Shown here: positions 42,111-51,500 of the stretch, in pieces
Position numbering within the stretch: the stretch's first letter is position 1
Layout of the letters: every line of letters begins with the position of its first letter
Assembly: GCF_020515695.1 (NCBI RefSeq)
Contig: NZ_JAIWJA010000006.1
Span: 62,001 to 126,000, forward strand
DNA from: Pseudomonas sp. MWU16-30317
Lineage (GTDB): Bacteria > Pseudomonadota > Gammaproteobacteria > Pseudomonadales > Pseudomonadaceae
DNA: 64,000 bases
Direction: 5' to 3'
The notes under the pieces: generated by a model
Databases searched by the model: none
Seen by the model: the letters and a program-made list of their open reading frames with translations, nothing else
Told to the model about the DNA's origin: nothing
Made by a program: the position numbers and the translations under genes

Positions 42111-43469
42111 ATGAGCGCCAACCTCGACCAGCTCACCGATTGGTTGAAACAGCACAAGATTACCGAAGTCGAATGCCTGATCAGCGACCTGACCGGTATC
42201 ACCCGCGGCAAGATATCGCCGACCAACAAGTTCATCGCCGAGAAGGGCATGCGCTTGCCGGAGAGCGTACTGCTGCAGACGGTCACCGGTGATTACGTCG
42301 AAGACGACATCTACTACGAACTGCTCGACCCGGCCGATATCGACATGATCTGCCGCCCTGACGAGAACGCGGTGTTTCTCGTGCCCTGGGCCATCGAGCC
42401 GACGGCTCAGGTGATCCATGACACTTACGACAAGCAGGGCAACCCTATCGAGCTGTCGCCGCGCAACGTGCTCAAGAAAGTTCTCAAGCTCTATACCGAC
42501 CGAGGCTGGCAGCCCATCGTCGCGCCGGAAATGGAGTTTTACCTGACCAAGCGCTGTGACGATCCGGACTTCCCGCTGCAGCCGCCAATCGGCCGTTCCG
42601 GGCGCCCCGAGACCGGCCGCCAGTCGTTCTCCATCGAGGCCGCCAACGAATTCGATCCGCTGTTCGAGGACGTCTACGACTGGTGCGAAGCCCAGAACCT
42701 GGACCTCGACACGCTGATTCACGAAGACGGCACGGCGCAGATGGAGATCAACTTCCGTCACGGCAATGCCCTGGCGCTGGCCGACCAGATTCTGGTGTTC
42801 AAGCGCACCATGCGCGAGGCCGCGCTCAAGCACAACGTCGCCGCCACCTTCATGGCCAAGCCCATGACCGGCGAGCCCGGCAGTGCCATGCATCTGCACC
42901 AGAGCATCGTCGACCTGAACACCGGCAAGAACATCTTCGCCAATGAAGACGGCAGCATGAGCGAGCTGTTCCTGCACCACATCGGCGGCCTGCAAAAATT
43001 CATCCCCGAGCTGCTGCCGCTGTTCGCCCCCAACGTCAACTCGTTCCGCCGCTTCCTGCCCGACACCTCGGCGCCGGTCAACGTCGAATGGGGCGTCGAA
43101 AACCGCACCGTGGGCTTGCGCGTCCCGGATGCCGTGCCGCAGAACCGTCGCGTCGAAAACCGCCTGCCGGGCGCCGATGCCAATCCCTACCTGGCCATCG
43201 CCGCCAGCTTGCTGTGTGGCTACATCGGCATGGTCGAAGGCCTCGCGCCGAGCGCACCGGTGCATGGCCGTGGCTACGAACGGCGCAACCTGCGCCTGCC
43301 GTTGACCATCGAAGACGCGCTGGAACGCATGGAAAACAGCAAGACCATCGAGAAATACCTCGGGCGCAAATTCATCATCGGCTACGTCGCCGCCAAGCGC
43401 GCCGAGCACGAAAACTTCAAGCGCGTGATCAGTTCGTGGGAACGCGAGTTCCTGCTGTTCGCCGTCTGA
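42111..43469 (+). CDS. spuB: Gamma-glutamylpolyamine synthetase SpuB
   Basis: This 452-residue GS-family ligase is paralogous to SpuI. It has PEMEFYLTK, GSAMHLHQSIVD and RVENRLPGADANPYL in the metal and nucleotide sites. It starts the operon spuBCDEFGH. In P. aeruginosa SpuB glutamylates putrescine. A GC-rich hairpin follows before spuC. Confidence 0.93.
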   Translation: MSANLDQLTDWLKQHKITEVECLISDLTGITRGKISPTNKFIAEKGMRLPESVLLQTVTGDYVEDDIYYELLDPADIDMICRPDENAVFLVPWAIEPTAQVIHDTYDKQGNPIELSPRNVLKKVLKLYTDRGWQPIVAPEMEFYLTKRCDDPDFPLQPPIGRSGRPETGRQSFSIEAANEFDPLFEDVYDWCEAQNLDLDTLIHEDGTAQMEINFRHGNALALADQILVFKRTMREAALKHNVAATFMAKPMTGEPGSAMHLHQSIVDLNTGKNIFANEDGSMSELFLHHIGGLQKFIPELLPLFAPNVNSFRRFLPDTSAPVNVEWGVENRTVGLRVPDAVPQNRRVENRLPGADANPYLAIAASLLCGYIGMVEGLAPSAPVHGRGYERRNLRLPLTIEDALERMENSKTIEKYLGRKFIIGYVAAKRAEHENFKRVISSWEREFLLFAV

Positions 43470-43477
43470 TCGCAGCG

Positions 43478-43499
43478 GGCCCGCCTTGGCTGGCGGGCC
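43478..43499. other. Intercistronic hairpin spuB-spuC
   Basis: GGCCCGCC pairs perfectly with GGCGGGCC over TTGGCT in the 48-bp gap. TTTC follows, too short for strong termination, so partial termination or mRNA processing is likely. Confidence 0.55.
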
Positions 43500-43517
43500 T
43501 TTCACAAGGAGCCTGCA

Positions 43518-44885
43518 ATGAGCGTCACCAGCAACCCGCAAACCCGTCAGTGGCAGGAGCTCAGCAGCGACCACCATCTGGCACCCTTCAGCGATTACCA
43601 GCAGCTCAAGGAGAAAGGCCCGAGGATCATCACCCACGCCAAGGGCGTGCACCTCTGGGACAGCGAAGGCCACAAGATTCTCGACGGCATGGCCGGGCTC
43701 TGGTGCGTGGCCATCGGCTACGGGCGTGACGAGCTGGCAGATGTCGCCGCCAGACAGATGCGCGAGCTGCCGTACTACAACCTGTTTTTCCAGACCGCTC
43801 ACCCGCCGGTGCTGGAACTGGCCAAGGTGGTGGCCGAGCTGGCGCCTGCCGGCATGAGCCACGTGTTCTTTACCGGCTCCGGTTCCGAAGGCAACGATAC
43901 TGTGCTGCGCCTGGTTCGCCATTACTGGGCGCTCAAGGGCCAGCCGCAGAAAAAAGTCATCATCAGCCGCATCAACGGTTACCACGGCTCCACCGTGGCT
44001 GGCGCCAGCCTGGGCGGCATGGTGGGCATGCATGAACAGGGCGACCTGCCGATCCCCGGCATCGTCCATATCGCGCAGCCGTACTGGTTTGGCGAAGGCG
44101 GCGACATGACCCCCGAGGCTTTCGGCATCTGGGCCGCGGAAGAGCTGGAAAAGAAAATCCTCGAGGTCGGCGAAGCAAACGTCGCGGCGTTCATCGCCGA
44201 GCCGATTCAGGGCGCCGGCGGCGTGATCATCCCGCCGGACAGCTACTGGCCGAAGATCAAGGAAATCCTCGCCAAGTACGACATCCTCTTCGTGGCCGAC
44301 GAAGTGATCTGCGGTTTCGGCCGCACCGGCGAGTGGTTCGGCAGCGACTACTACGACCTGCAACCCGATCTCATGACCATCGCCAAGGGCCTGACCTCGG
44401 GCTATATCCCCATGGGCGGGGTGATCGTGCGCGACTTGGTGGTCAAGGTCATCAGCGAGGGCGGTGACTTCAACCACGGCTTCACCTATTCCGGGCATCC
44501 GGTAGCGGCGGCCGTGGCGCTGGAGAACATCCGCATCCTGCGCGACGAACAAATAGTCACCCGTGTCAAAGAAGAAACGGCACCCTATTTGCAAAAGCGT
44601 TTGCGCGAACTTGCTGACCACCCATTGGTGGGCGAAGTCCGCGGCCTGGGGCTGCTGGGGGCGATCGAACTGGTCCGTGACAAGGCCACTCGGGCCCGTT
44701 ACGAAGGCTTGGGGGTCGGCATGATCTGCCGCCAGTTCTGCTTCGACAACGGCCTGATCATGCGGGCTGTCGGTGACACGATGATCATCGCGCCGTCGCT
44801 GGTGATTACCAAGGCTGAAATTGACGAGCTGCTCGACAAGGCACGCAAATGCCTCGACCTGACGCTCGAAGCGGTGAATGGCTAA
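43518..44885 (+). CDS. spuC: Putrescine/polyamine:pyruvate aminotransferase SpuC
   Basis: This 455-residue class III aminotransferase deaminates putrescine (and in some species spermidine or cadaverine) with pyruvate as acceptor. Motifs are FFTGSGSEGNDTVLR, GYHGSTVAGASLGG, the cofactor Asp261 in LFVADEVICGFGRTG, and the PLP Lys290 in TIAKGLTSGYIPMGG. AAGGAG lies upstream of the ATG. It provides the transaminase route in parallel with the glutamylation route of SpuB/SpuI. Confidence 0.95.
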   Translation: MSVTSNPQTRQWQELSSDHHLAPFSDYQQLKEKGPRIITHAKGVHLWDSEGHKILDGMAGLWCVAIGYGRDELADVAARQMRELPYYNLFFQTAHPPVLELAKVVAELAPAGMSHVFFTGSGSEGNDTVLRLVRHYWALKGQPQKKVIISRINGYHGSTVAGASLGGMVGMHEQGDLPIPGIVHIAQPYWFGEGGDMTPEAFGIWAAEELEKKILEVGEANVAAFIAEPIQGAGGVIIPPDSYWPKIKEILAKYDILFVADEVICGFGRTGEWFGSDYYDLQPDLMTIAKGLTSGYIPMGGVIVRDLVVKVISEGGDFNHGFTYSGHPVAAAVALENIRILRDEQIVTRVKEETAPYLQKRLRELADHPLVGEVRGLGLLGAIELVRDKATRARYEGLGVGMICRQFCFDNGLIMRAVGDTMIIAPSLVITKAEIDELLDKARKCLDLTLEAVNG

Positions 44886-44975
44886 ATGCTAGGCTTGCCG
44901 GCGGGGCGCAAGGGTTGTTGGGGGCTCCCCGCTCGAACACACGTGATCGACCTAAAAGAATCTGGAGCATTACGC

Positions 44976-46076
44976 ATGAAGAAATTTGGCAAGTCCCTCC
45001 TCGCCGTGTCCCTGCTGGGTGTGGTCGCTGGTGTCGCGCACGCTGACGATAAAATCCTGCACGTCTACAACTGGTCCGATTACATCGCGCCGGACACCAC
45101 CAAGAAATTCGAGGCGGCGACAGGGATCAAGGTTGTCTACGACGTGTATGACAGCAACGAAACCCTTGAAGCCAAGTTGCTGGCCGGCAAATCCGGTTAC
45201 GACATCGTCGTGCCGTCGAACAACTTCCTGGCCAAGCAGATCAAGGCCGGCGTGTACCTCGAACTGGACAAGTCCAAGCTGAGCAACTACGGCAACCTCA
45301 ACAAGAACCTGCTCAAGGCCGTGGCCGTCAGCGACCCGGACAACAAGCACGCCTTCCCGTACCTGTGGGGCACCATCGGCATCGGCTACAACCCGGACAA
45401 GGTCAAGGCTGCGCTGGGCGACAACGCGCCGACCAATTCCTGGGACCTGCTGTTCAAGCCTGAATACGCCGACAAGCTCAAGGGCTGCGGCATCAGCTTC
45501 CTCGATTCACCCACCGAGATGCTGCCGATCGCGCTCAAGTACCTGGGCTACCCGACCGATTCCCAGGACAAGAAGCAGATCGAAGAAGCGAAGAACCTCT
45601 ACATCAAGAACGTTCGCAAGGACGTCGCCTACTTCCACTCCTCCAAGTACATCTCTGACCTGGCCAACGGCAACATCTGCGTAGCCGTCGGTTATTCGGG
45701 TGACATCTTCCAGGCCAAGTCCCGTGCCGCCGAAGCCGGTGGCAAGGTCAAGATCAACTACAGCATTCCGAAAGAAGGTGCGGGCAGCTTCTATGACATG
45801 GTCGCCATTCCCAAGGATGCCGAAAACGTCGAGGGCGCCTACAAGTTCATGAACTTCCTGCTGCAGCCGGAAGTCATGGCGGAAATCTCCAACGCCGTTT
45901 CCTACCCGAACGGTAACGAGGCTGCGACTCCACTGGTCAACGAGGACATCCGCGAAGACAAGGGCATCTATCCACCGGCCGACGTGCAAGCCAAGCTGTA
46001 CGCCATCGCCGACCTGCCTGCCGCTACCCAGCGCGAAATGACGCGTGCCTGGACGGCGATCAAGACCGGTAAATAA
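44976..46076 (+). CDS. spuD: Periplasmic polyamine-binding protein SpuD (putrescine type)
   Basis: This 366-residue protein has a signal peptide ending GVAHA before DDKILHVYNWSDYIAP. The PotD/PotF family signature follows (YDVYDSNETLEAKLLAGKSG, AFPYLWGTIGIGYNPD). In P. aeruginosa SpuD prefers putrescine and SpuE spermidine; assignment here is by operon order. The ATG at 44976 with TGGAG upstream is used. A hairpin follows in the 161-bp gap to spuE. Confidence 0.94.
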   Translation: MKKFGKSLLAVSLLGVVAGVAHADDKILHVYNWSDYIAPDTTKKFEAATGIKVVYDVYDSNETLEAKLLAGKSGYDIVVPSNNFLAKQIKAGVYLELDKSKLSNYGNLNKNLLKAVAVSDPDNKHAFPYLWGTIGIGYNPDKVKAALGDNAPTNSWDLLFKPEYADKLKGCGISFLDSPTEMLPIALKYLGYPTDSQDKKQIEEAKNLYIKNVRKDVAYFHSSKYISDLANGNICVAVGYSGDIFQAKSRAAEAGGKVKINYSIPKEGAGSFYDMVAIPKDAENVEGAYKFMNFLLQPEVMAEISNAVSYPNGNEAATPLVNEDIREDKGIYPPADVQAKLYAIADLPAATQREMTRAWTAIKTGK

Positions 46077-46089
46077 ACCGGATTCGATC

Positions 46090-46119
46090 AATGGCCAGGC
46101 GCTTCGGTGCCTGGTCATT
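46090..46119. other. Intercistronic hairpin spuD-spuE
   Basis: AATGGCCAGGC pairs with GCCTGGTCATT (one mismatch) over an eight-base loop, 13 bases after the spuD stop. Without a T-run it is more likely a message-stabilising structure than a full terminator. Confidence 0.55.
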
Positions 46120-46237
46120 CAGGGTAAACAAGCAATTTTTTTTGCTGGAAGAGTTTTTCAAATGTACGGTACGCCGATTTTTGCAGTTCGGCCGGCCGAA
46201 TGGCGCCTGACAACAGCACATTGAGAGGATCTCCCAC

Positions 46238-47332
46238 TTGGCTATTTCTTTATTTCGCAAGGCATTGCTGGCAAGTGCCGGTCTGACGCTGGCCCTGAGC
46301 ACCCAGGCCGCGCCCACCGTGCATATTTATAATTGGTCCGATTACATCGGCGAAACCACCCTGAGCGATTTTGAAAAAGCCACCGGCATCAAGCCGATCC
46401 AGGATGTGTTCGACTCCAACGAAACCCTCGAAGGCAAGCTGCTCGCCGGGCGTACCGGCTATGACGTGGTGGTGCCGTCCAACCACTTCCTGGGCAAGCA
46501 GATCAAGGCAGGGGCGTTCCAGAAGCTCGACCGCGCGCAGTTGCCCAACTGGCAGAACCTCGACCCGGCACTGATGAAGCGCCTCGAGGCCAACGACCCT
46601 GGCAACCAATATGCGGTGCCGTACCTGTGGGGCACCAACGGCATCGGCTATAACATCGACAAGGTCAAAAAGGCCCTGGGCGTCGACCACATCGATTCCT
46701 GGGCCGTGCTGTTCGAGCCTGAGAACATCAAGAAGCTCTCCAAGTGCGGCGTGGCCTTCCTCGATTCCGCCGACGAAATGATCCCGACGGTCCTCAACTA
46801 CATGGGTCTGGATCCCAACAGCACCAACCCCGAAGACTACAAGAAGGTTGAAGCCAAGCTGATGGCCGTACGCCCGTACGTCACCTACTTCAACTCGTCC
46901 AAATACATCACCGACCTTGCCAATGGTGATATCTGCGTGGCTGCGGGCTTCTCGGGCGACGTATTTCAGGCCCGCGCACGTGCCAAGGAGGCCGGAAAGA
47001 ACGTCAACATCGCCTACGCCATCCCCAAAGAGGGCGGTGCGCTGTGGTTCGACATGCTGGCCATCCCGGCGGACTCGCAAAACGTCAAGGAGGCCCACGC
47101 CTACATCAACTACATCCTGCAACCTGAGGTGATCGCCAAGGTCAGTGACTATGTGGGCTATGCCAACCCGACGCCGAAATCCATCGAGTTCATGGACGCC
47201 AAGGTGCACAGCGATCCGACCGTGTACCCGTCTCAGGCGGTGCTCGACAAGATGTACGTGAGCACTGAGTTGCCACCCAAGATTCAACGCGTCATGACCC
47301 GCAGCTGGACCAAGGTCAAGACCGGCAAGTAA
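46238..47332 (+). CDS. spuE: Periplasmic polyamine-binding protein SpuE (spermidine type)
   Basis: This 364-residue paralogue of SpuD has the same architecture (APTVHIYNWSDYIGE, FDSNETLEGKLLAGRTG, YAVPYLWGTNGIGYNID). The signal peptide ends ALSTQA. The start is a rare TTG at 46238 with GAGAGG about ten bases upstream; no in-frame ATG gives a complete signal peptide. SpuE binds spermidine in P. aeruginosa and has been linked there to type III secretion control. A perfect hairpin follows before spuF. Confidence 0.93.
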   Translation: MAISLFRKALLASAGLTLALSTQAAPTVHIYNWSDYIGETTLSDFEKATGIKPIQDVFDSNETLEGKLLAGRTGYDVVVPSNHFLGKQIKAGAFQKLDRAQLPNWQNLDPALMKRLEANDPGNQYAVPYLWGTNGIGYNIDKVKKALGVDHIDSWAVLFEPENIKKLSKCGVAFLDSADEMIPTVLNYMGLDPNSTNPEDYKKVEAKLMAVRPYVTYFNSSKYITDLANGDICVAAGFSGDVFQARARAKEAGKNVNIAYAIPKEGGALWFDMLAIPADSQNVKEAHAYINYILQPEVIAKVSDYVGYANPTPKSIEFMDAKVHSDPTVYPSQAVLDKMYVSTELPPKIQRVMTRSWTKVKTGK

Positions 47333-47340
47333 TAGCTATC

Positions 47341-47362
47341 GGCCTGCGCCAGGGCGCAGGCC
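47341..47362. other. Intercistronic hairpin spuE-spuF
   Basis: GGCCTGCGCC and GGCGCAGGCC form a perfect 10-bp inverted repeat with a 2-base centre, directly after the spuE stop. It is the third hairpin within the spu operon. Confidence 0.6.
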
Positions 47363-47386
47363 ACCCATTTGTGGAGAATCTCGTTA

Positions 47387-48529
47387 ATGGCCGTTGCCTC
47401 CAGCGCCTATAAGAAAGCCCTCGAAGGCGACCGGACACCCAAGCAGGTGTTGGTCAAGATCGATCGGGTAACGAAGAAGTTCGATGAGACGATCGCCGTG
47501 GACGACGTGTCGCTGGAAATCAAAAAGGGCGAGATATTCGCCTTGCTCGGTGGATCGGGTTCCGGCAAGTCGACGCTGCTGCGCATGCTCGCCGGCTTCG
47601 AGCGGCCCACCGAAGGGCGGATCTTCCTCGACGGCGTCGATATCACCGACATGCCGCCGTACGAGCGTCCGATCAACATGATGTTTCAGTCCTACGCGCT
47701 GTTCCCGCACATGACCGTGGCGCAGAACATCGCCTTCGGCCTCAAGCAGGACAAGATCTCTTCCGCCGAAATCGACGCCCGGGTCGCGGAAATGCTGAAG
47801 CTGGTGCAGATGAGCCAGTACGCCAAGCGCAAACCCCATCAGCTATCGGGTGGCCAGCGTCAGCGCGTGGCCCTGGCCCGCTCGTTGGCCAAGCGCCCGA
47901 AACTGCTGCTGCTCGACGAGCCCATGGGCGCACTGGACAAGAAACTGCGTTCGCAGATGCAACTCGAACTGGTCGAGATCATCGAGCGCGTCGGCGTGAC
48001 CTGCGTCATGGTGACCCACGACCAGGAAGAGGCCATGACCATGGCCCAACGCATCGCCATCATGCACTTGGGCTGGATCGCCCAGATCGGCAGCCCCATC
48101 GATATCTATGAAACCCCCACCAGCCGCCTGGTGTGCGAGTTCATCGGCAACGTCAACCTGTTCGACGGCGAAGTGATCGAGGACATGGAAGGCCACGCGC
48201 TGATCGCCAGCCCGGAGCTGGAACGCAGCATCTACGTAGGCCACGGCGTCAGCACCTCGGTGCAGGACAAGCGTGTGACCTACGCCATTCGCCCGGAAAA
48301 ACTGCTGGTCACCACCACTCAGCCGGCCCACGAATACAACTGGTCGCGCGGCAAGGTCCACGACATCGCCTACCTGGGCGGTCATTCGGTTTTCCACGTG
48401 CAATTGCCCTGCGGCAAGCTGGTGCAGTCTTTCGTCGCCAACGCCGAGCGTCTGAGCGCACGACCGACCTGGGACGATGAAGTGTTCGTCTGGTGGGAGG
48501 ATGACAGCGGCGTGGTACTGCGCTCATGA
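47387..48529 (+). CDS. spuF: Polyamine ABC transporter ATPase SpuF
   Basis: This 380-residue PotA/PotG-type ATPase has Walker A GGSGSGKST, signature LSGGQRQRVALARSL, Walker B LLLLDEPMGALD and the H-loop MVTHDQEEAM. A C-terminal TOBE domain follows (about 290-375, YAIRPEKLLV). It energises SpuGH. The ATG at 47387 with GTGGAG upstream is used. Its stop overlaps the spuG start by four bases. Confidence 0.95.
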   Translation: MAVASSAYKKALEGDRTPKQVLVKIDRVTKKFDETIAVDDVSLEIKKGEIFALLGGSGSGKSTLLRMLAGFERPTEGRIFLDGVDITDMPPYERPINMMFQSYALFPHMTVAQNIAFGLKQDKISSAEIDARVAEMLKLVQMSQYAKRKPHQLSGGQRQRVALARSLAKRPKLLLLDEPMGALDKKLRSQMQLELVEIIERVGVTCVMVTHDQEEAMTMAQRIAIMHLGWIAQIGSPIDIYETPTSRLVCEFIGNVNLFDGEVIEDMEGHALIASPELERSIYVGHGVSTSVQDKRVTYAIRPEKLLVTTTQPAHEYNWSRGKVHDIAYLGGHSVFHVQLPCGKLVQSFVANAERLSARPTWDDEVFVWWEDDSGVVLRS

Positions 48530-49449
48530 CAGACCACTCCACTCTTAAGCGCCGCCTCGGCCGCCTGCTGCCCAACGGGCGTCAGGCGGTCATCGGCGTG
48601 CCGTTCATCTGGCTGTTCCTGTTCTTCATGCTGCCGTTCTTCATCGTCCTGAAGATCAGCTTCGCCGAAGCCGACGTGGCGATTCCGCCCTACACCGAAA
48701 TCCTCACCTACCTCGACGACAAGCTGCAGATCGCCCTGAACATGGGCAACTACCTGCTGCTGAGCGGCGACGATCTGTACATCGATGCCTATCTGGGCTC
48801 GTTGAAGATGGCCTTTATCAGCACGCTGCTGTGCCTGTTGATCGGCTACCCGATGGCCTATGCCATGTCGACGGCCAAGAAGGAAAGCCAGACGGTCCTG
48901 TTGCTGTTGATCATGATGCCGACCTGGACCGCCATCCTCATTCGCGTCTACGCCTGGATGGGTATCCTCAGCAACAACGGTTTGCTCAACGGCTTTTTGA
49001 TGTGGACAGGCATCACCAGCCAGCCGATCGAGATCCTCAACACCAACCTGGCGGTGTACATCGGCATTGTCTATTCGTACCTGCCTTTCATGATTCTGCC
49101 GCTGTTTGCCAACCTGGTGAAGCACGATCAAAGCTTGCTGGAGGCGGCCTCGGACCTGGGCTCGAGCACCTTCAACAGTTTCTGGAAGATTACCGTGCCG
49201 CTGTCCAAGAACGGCATCATCGCCGGCTGCATGCTGGTGTTCATTCCGGTGGTCGGCGAGTTCGTCATTCCTGAGCTGCTAGGCGGCCCGGAAACCCTGA
49301 TGATCGGCCGCGTGCTGTGGCAAGAGTTCTTCAACAACCGCGACTGGCCGGTGGCGTCGGCGCTGGCGGTGGTGATGCTGGCGATCCTGATCATCCCGAT
49401 CGTGCTGTTCAACCGCAGTCAGGCTAAGGAACTGGAGGGCAAGATATGA
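48526..49449 (+). CDS. spuG: Polyamine ABC transporter permease SpuG
   Basis: This 307-residue PotB/PotH-like permease has about six helices and an EAA loop (LEAASDLGSSTFNSFWKI). The extended periplasmic loop after TM1 (residues 45-80) is typical of polyamine permeases. It is coupled to both neighbours by ATGA overlaps. Confidence 0.94.
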   Translation: MTDHSTLKRRLGRLLPNGRQAVIGVPFIWLFLFFMLPFFIVLKISFAEADVAIPPYTEILTYLDDKLQIALNMGNYLLLSGDDLYIDAYLGSLKMAFISTLLCLLIGYPMAYAMSTAKKESQTVLLLLIMMPTWTAILIRVYAWMGILSNNGLLNGFLMWTGITSQPIEILNTNLAVYIGIVYSYLPFMILPLFANLVKHDQSLLEAASDLGSSTFNSFWKITVPLSKNGIIAGCMLVFIPVVGEFVIPELLGGPETLMIGRVLWQEFFNNRDWPVASALAVVMLAILIIPIVLFNRSQAKELEGKI

Positions 49450-50336
49450 AAGGCTTCAAGTTCTCGCGGTTCATGCTGGTAGTGGGGCTGCTGTTCATCT
49501 ATCTGCCCATGCTGATTCTGGTGATCTATTCGTTCAATGCCTCGCGGCTGGTGACGGTGTGGGGCGGCTGGTCGGTGAGCTGGTACACCGGTTTGCTCGA
49601 CAACACGCAGTTGATCAGCTCGGTGGGCCGTTCGTTGCAGATCGCCGCGTGCACGGCGGTGTCGGCGGTCATCCTCGGCACCCTGGCGGCCTTTGTGCTG
49701 ACGCGGGTGCCGCACTTCAAGGGGCGTACGCTGTTCGGCGGTATGGTCACCGCGCCGCTGGTGATGCCGGACGTGATCACCGGTCTTTCGTTGTTGCTGC
49801 TGTTCGTGGCGATGGCGCAGTGGATCGGCTGGCCGCAAGAGCGCGGGCTGATGACCATCTGGATCGCCCACACCACGTTTTGCACCGCGTATGTGGCGGT
49901 AGTGGTGTCGTCGCGCCTGCGCGAGCTGGACCTGTCCATCGAAGAGGCGGCCATGGACCTCGGCGCGCGGCCGTGGAAGGTGTTCCTGCTGATCACCATC
50001 CCGATGATCGCGCCGTCGCTGGCGGCGGGGGCGATGATGTCGTTCGCCTTGTCCCTCGACGACCTGGTACTGGCCAGTTTCGTCTCGGGGCCGGGCTCGA
50101 CCACGTTGCCGATGGAAGTGTTCTCGGCGGTGCGCCTGGGCGTGAAGCCGGAGATCAACGCGGTCGCCAGCTTGATTTTGCTGGTGGTGTCGACTTTCAC
50201 CTTTATCGTCTGGTATTTCACCCGCCGCTCCGAGCAGCAGAAACGCAAGGCGATCCAGCTGGCGATCGAGGAGAGCGCTGCAGGCGGCGATCTGAAACGC
50301 GATTCGCGGCGTGATCCATCGCAAAACACCGCTTGA
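49446..50336 (+). CDS. spuH: Polyamine ABC transporter permease SpuH
   Basis: This 296-residue PotC/PotI-like permease has six predicted helices and an EAA loop (IEEAAMDLGARPWKVFLLI). It completes the SpuDEFGH importer and ends the operon. A REPIN of the GAGGGGCTTG family follows nine bases downstream. Confidence 0.94.
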   Translation: MKGFKFSRFMLVVGLLFIYLPMLILVIYSFNASRLVTVWGGWSVSWYTGLLDNTQLISSVGRSLQIAACTAVSAVILGTLAAFVLTRVPHFKGRTLFGGMVTAPLVMPDVITGLSLLLLFVAMAQWIGWPQERGLMTIWIAHTTFCTAYVAVVVSSRLRELDLSIEEAAMDLGARPWKVFLLITIPMIAPSLAAGAMMSFALSLDDLVLASFVSGPGSTTLPMEVFSAVRLGVKPEINAVASLILLVVSTFTFIVWYFTRRSEQQKRKAIQLAIEESAAGGDLKRDSRRDPSQNTA

Positions 50337-50344
50337 TTCCTGTC

Positions 50345-50383
50345 GCGAGGGGCTTGCCGCCGAATCGGGCGCAAGCCCCTCGC
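50345..50383. repeat. Short REPIN after spuH
   Basis: GCGAGGGGCTTG and its exact inverted copy CAAGCCCCTCGC are separated by 15 bases. The core matches the second REP family seen at 18.9 kb and probably ends or protects the spu message. Confidence 0.8.
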
Positions 50384-50414
50384 TACAGTGTTCGTTACGC
50401 TCTGGAAGCTTTTT

Positions 50415-51365
50415 ATGCCCCCCGCTGCATTCGATCCCTACGCCTTGCGCACCCGTCTCAAGCCTTTACTGGAGCGCAGCTCGCTGTCGAGCCAGGCGCG
50501 CTATTACCAGCAGTTCTATGGACTGGATCTGGCCCATCGCGGCGACACGGTGGAGCGCCTGCTCGGGCAGATGAGGGTAGGGGCGTTCGACATCGTCACT
50601 CAGCTGTGGCTACCCGCTCGGCCGGTGGCGACGGTGTTTCTGCTGCATGGCTTCTACGACCATATGGGTTTGTACCGGCATGTGATCGACTGGGCGCTGG
50701 GGCAGCAATTCGCGGTGATCGCGTGCGATTTGCCGGGGCACGGTTTGTCCAGCGGGCCGCGTGCGAGCATCGATGACTTCGCCCACTACCAGCAGGTGTT
50801 GCACGCGCTGTTCGCCGAGGCCGAGCAGTTGCAACTGCCGCAGCCTTGGCATCTGTGTGGGCAGAGCACCGGTGGCGCCATCGCAATCGATCACTTGCTG
50901 CACTGCGGCTCGGACACGCCGATTGGCGGCCAGACTATATTGTTGGCGCCACTGGTGCGGCCGCGCGCATGGGGGTGGTCGAAGCTGAGCTACCGGCTGC
51001 TCAAGCCTTTCGTCTCGGGCATCGATCGGCGTTTCAGCGAGAACAGCAACGATCCGGCGTTCATGCCGTTTCTGCAGGCCGATCCGCTGCAGCCCTTGCG
51101 CCTGCCGACGGCCTGGGTGGGGGCGCTGGTGAAGTGGGTGGAGAGGATCGAAGCGGCACCGGTGTGTCATCGCTCGCCGCTGATTGTTCAGGGCGATGCC
51201 GATATGACCGTCGATTGGCAGCACAACCTGAAGGTGCTGAGCAGCAAGTTCGATCAGCCACGGGTGCTGATGCTGGCGAAGGCGAAGCATCACTTGGCCA
51301 ATGAGTTGCCGCAGTTCAGGGAGGAGTATTTTCGGTTTCTTGGAGATGCGTTGGGCGGTAGGTGA
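50415..51365 (+). CDS. Alpha/beta hydrolase, lysophospholipase-like
   Basis: This 316-residue hydrolase has the lid-type pattern of lysophospholipase/monoacylglycerol lipase proteins. It shows LLHGFYDHMGLYRHVIDWAL, DLPGHGLSSGPRASIDDF, the nucleophile in LCGQSTGGAIA (GxSxG), and Asp in IVQGDADMTVDW. His is in KHHLANE. No signal peptide is seen. The ATG at 50415 is preferred to an in-frame GTG at 50388. It follows the spu operon but is separated by a REPIN, so it is probably independent. Confidence 0.87.
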   Translation: MPPAAFDPYALRTRLKPLLERSSLSSQARYYQQFYGLDLAHRGDTVERLLGQMRVGAFDIVTQLWLPARPVATVFLLHGFYDHMGLYRHVIDWALGQQFAVIACDLPGHGLSSGPRASIDDFAHYQQVLHALFAEAEQLQLPQPWHLCGQSTGGAIAIDHLLHCGSDTPIGGQTILLAPLVRPRAWGWSKLSYRLLKPFVSGIDRRFSENSNDPAFMPFLQADPLQPLRLPTAWVGALVKWVERIEAAPVCHRSPLIVQGDADMTVDWQHNLKVLSSKFDQPRVLMLAKAKHHLANELPQFREEYFRFLGDALGGR

Positions 51366-51390
51366 ACCAACGGCATCGATGTTGGCAATA

Positions 51391-51483
51391 CCGGCCTCTT
51401 CGCGGGCAAGCCCTGCTTCCACAGGTGTACGGCTATCGAACTGTTAACACTGTGAGAGCAAGGCTTGCCCGCGAAGAGGCCGG
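51391..51483. repeat. REPIN
   Basis: CCGGCCTCTTCGCGGGCAAG at 51391 and CTTGCCCGCGAAGAGGCCGG ending at 51483 are perfect inverted copies. They flank a second pair (GCTTCCACAGG, CTGTGAGAGC). It lies between convergent genes. Confidence 0.92.
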
Positions 51484-51500
51484 TGCACGCCATGCAACTA

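Noticed and set aside
42018..44621. 867-codon frame antisense to spuB and spuC
   Set aside because: The plus-strand genes are clear family members, and the antisense product has only shadow composition.
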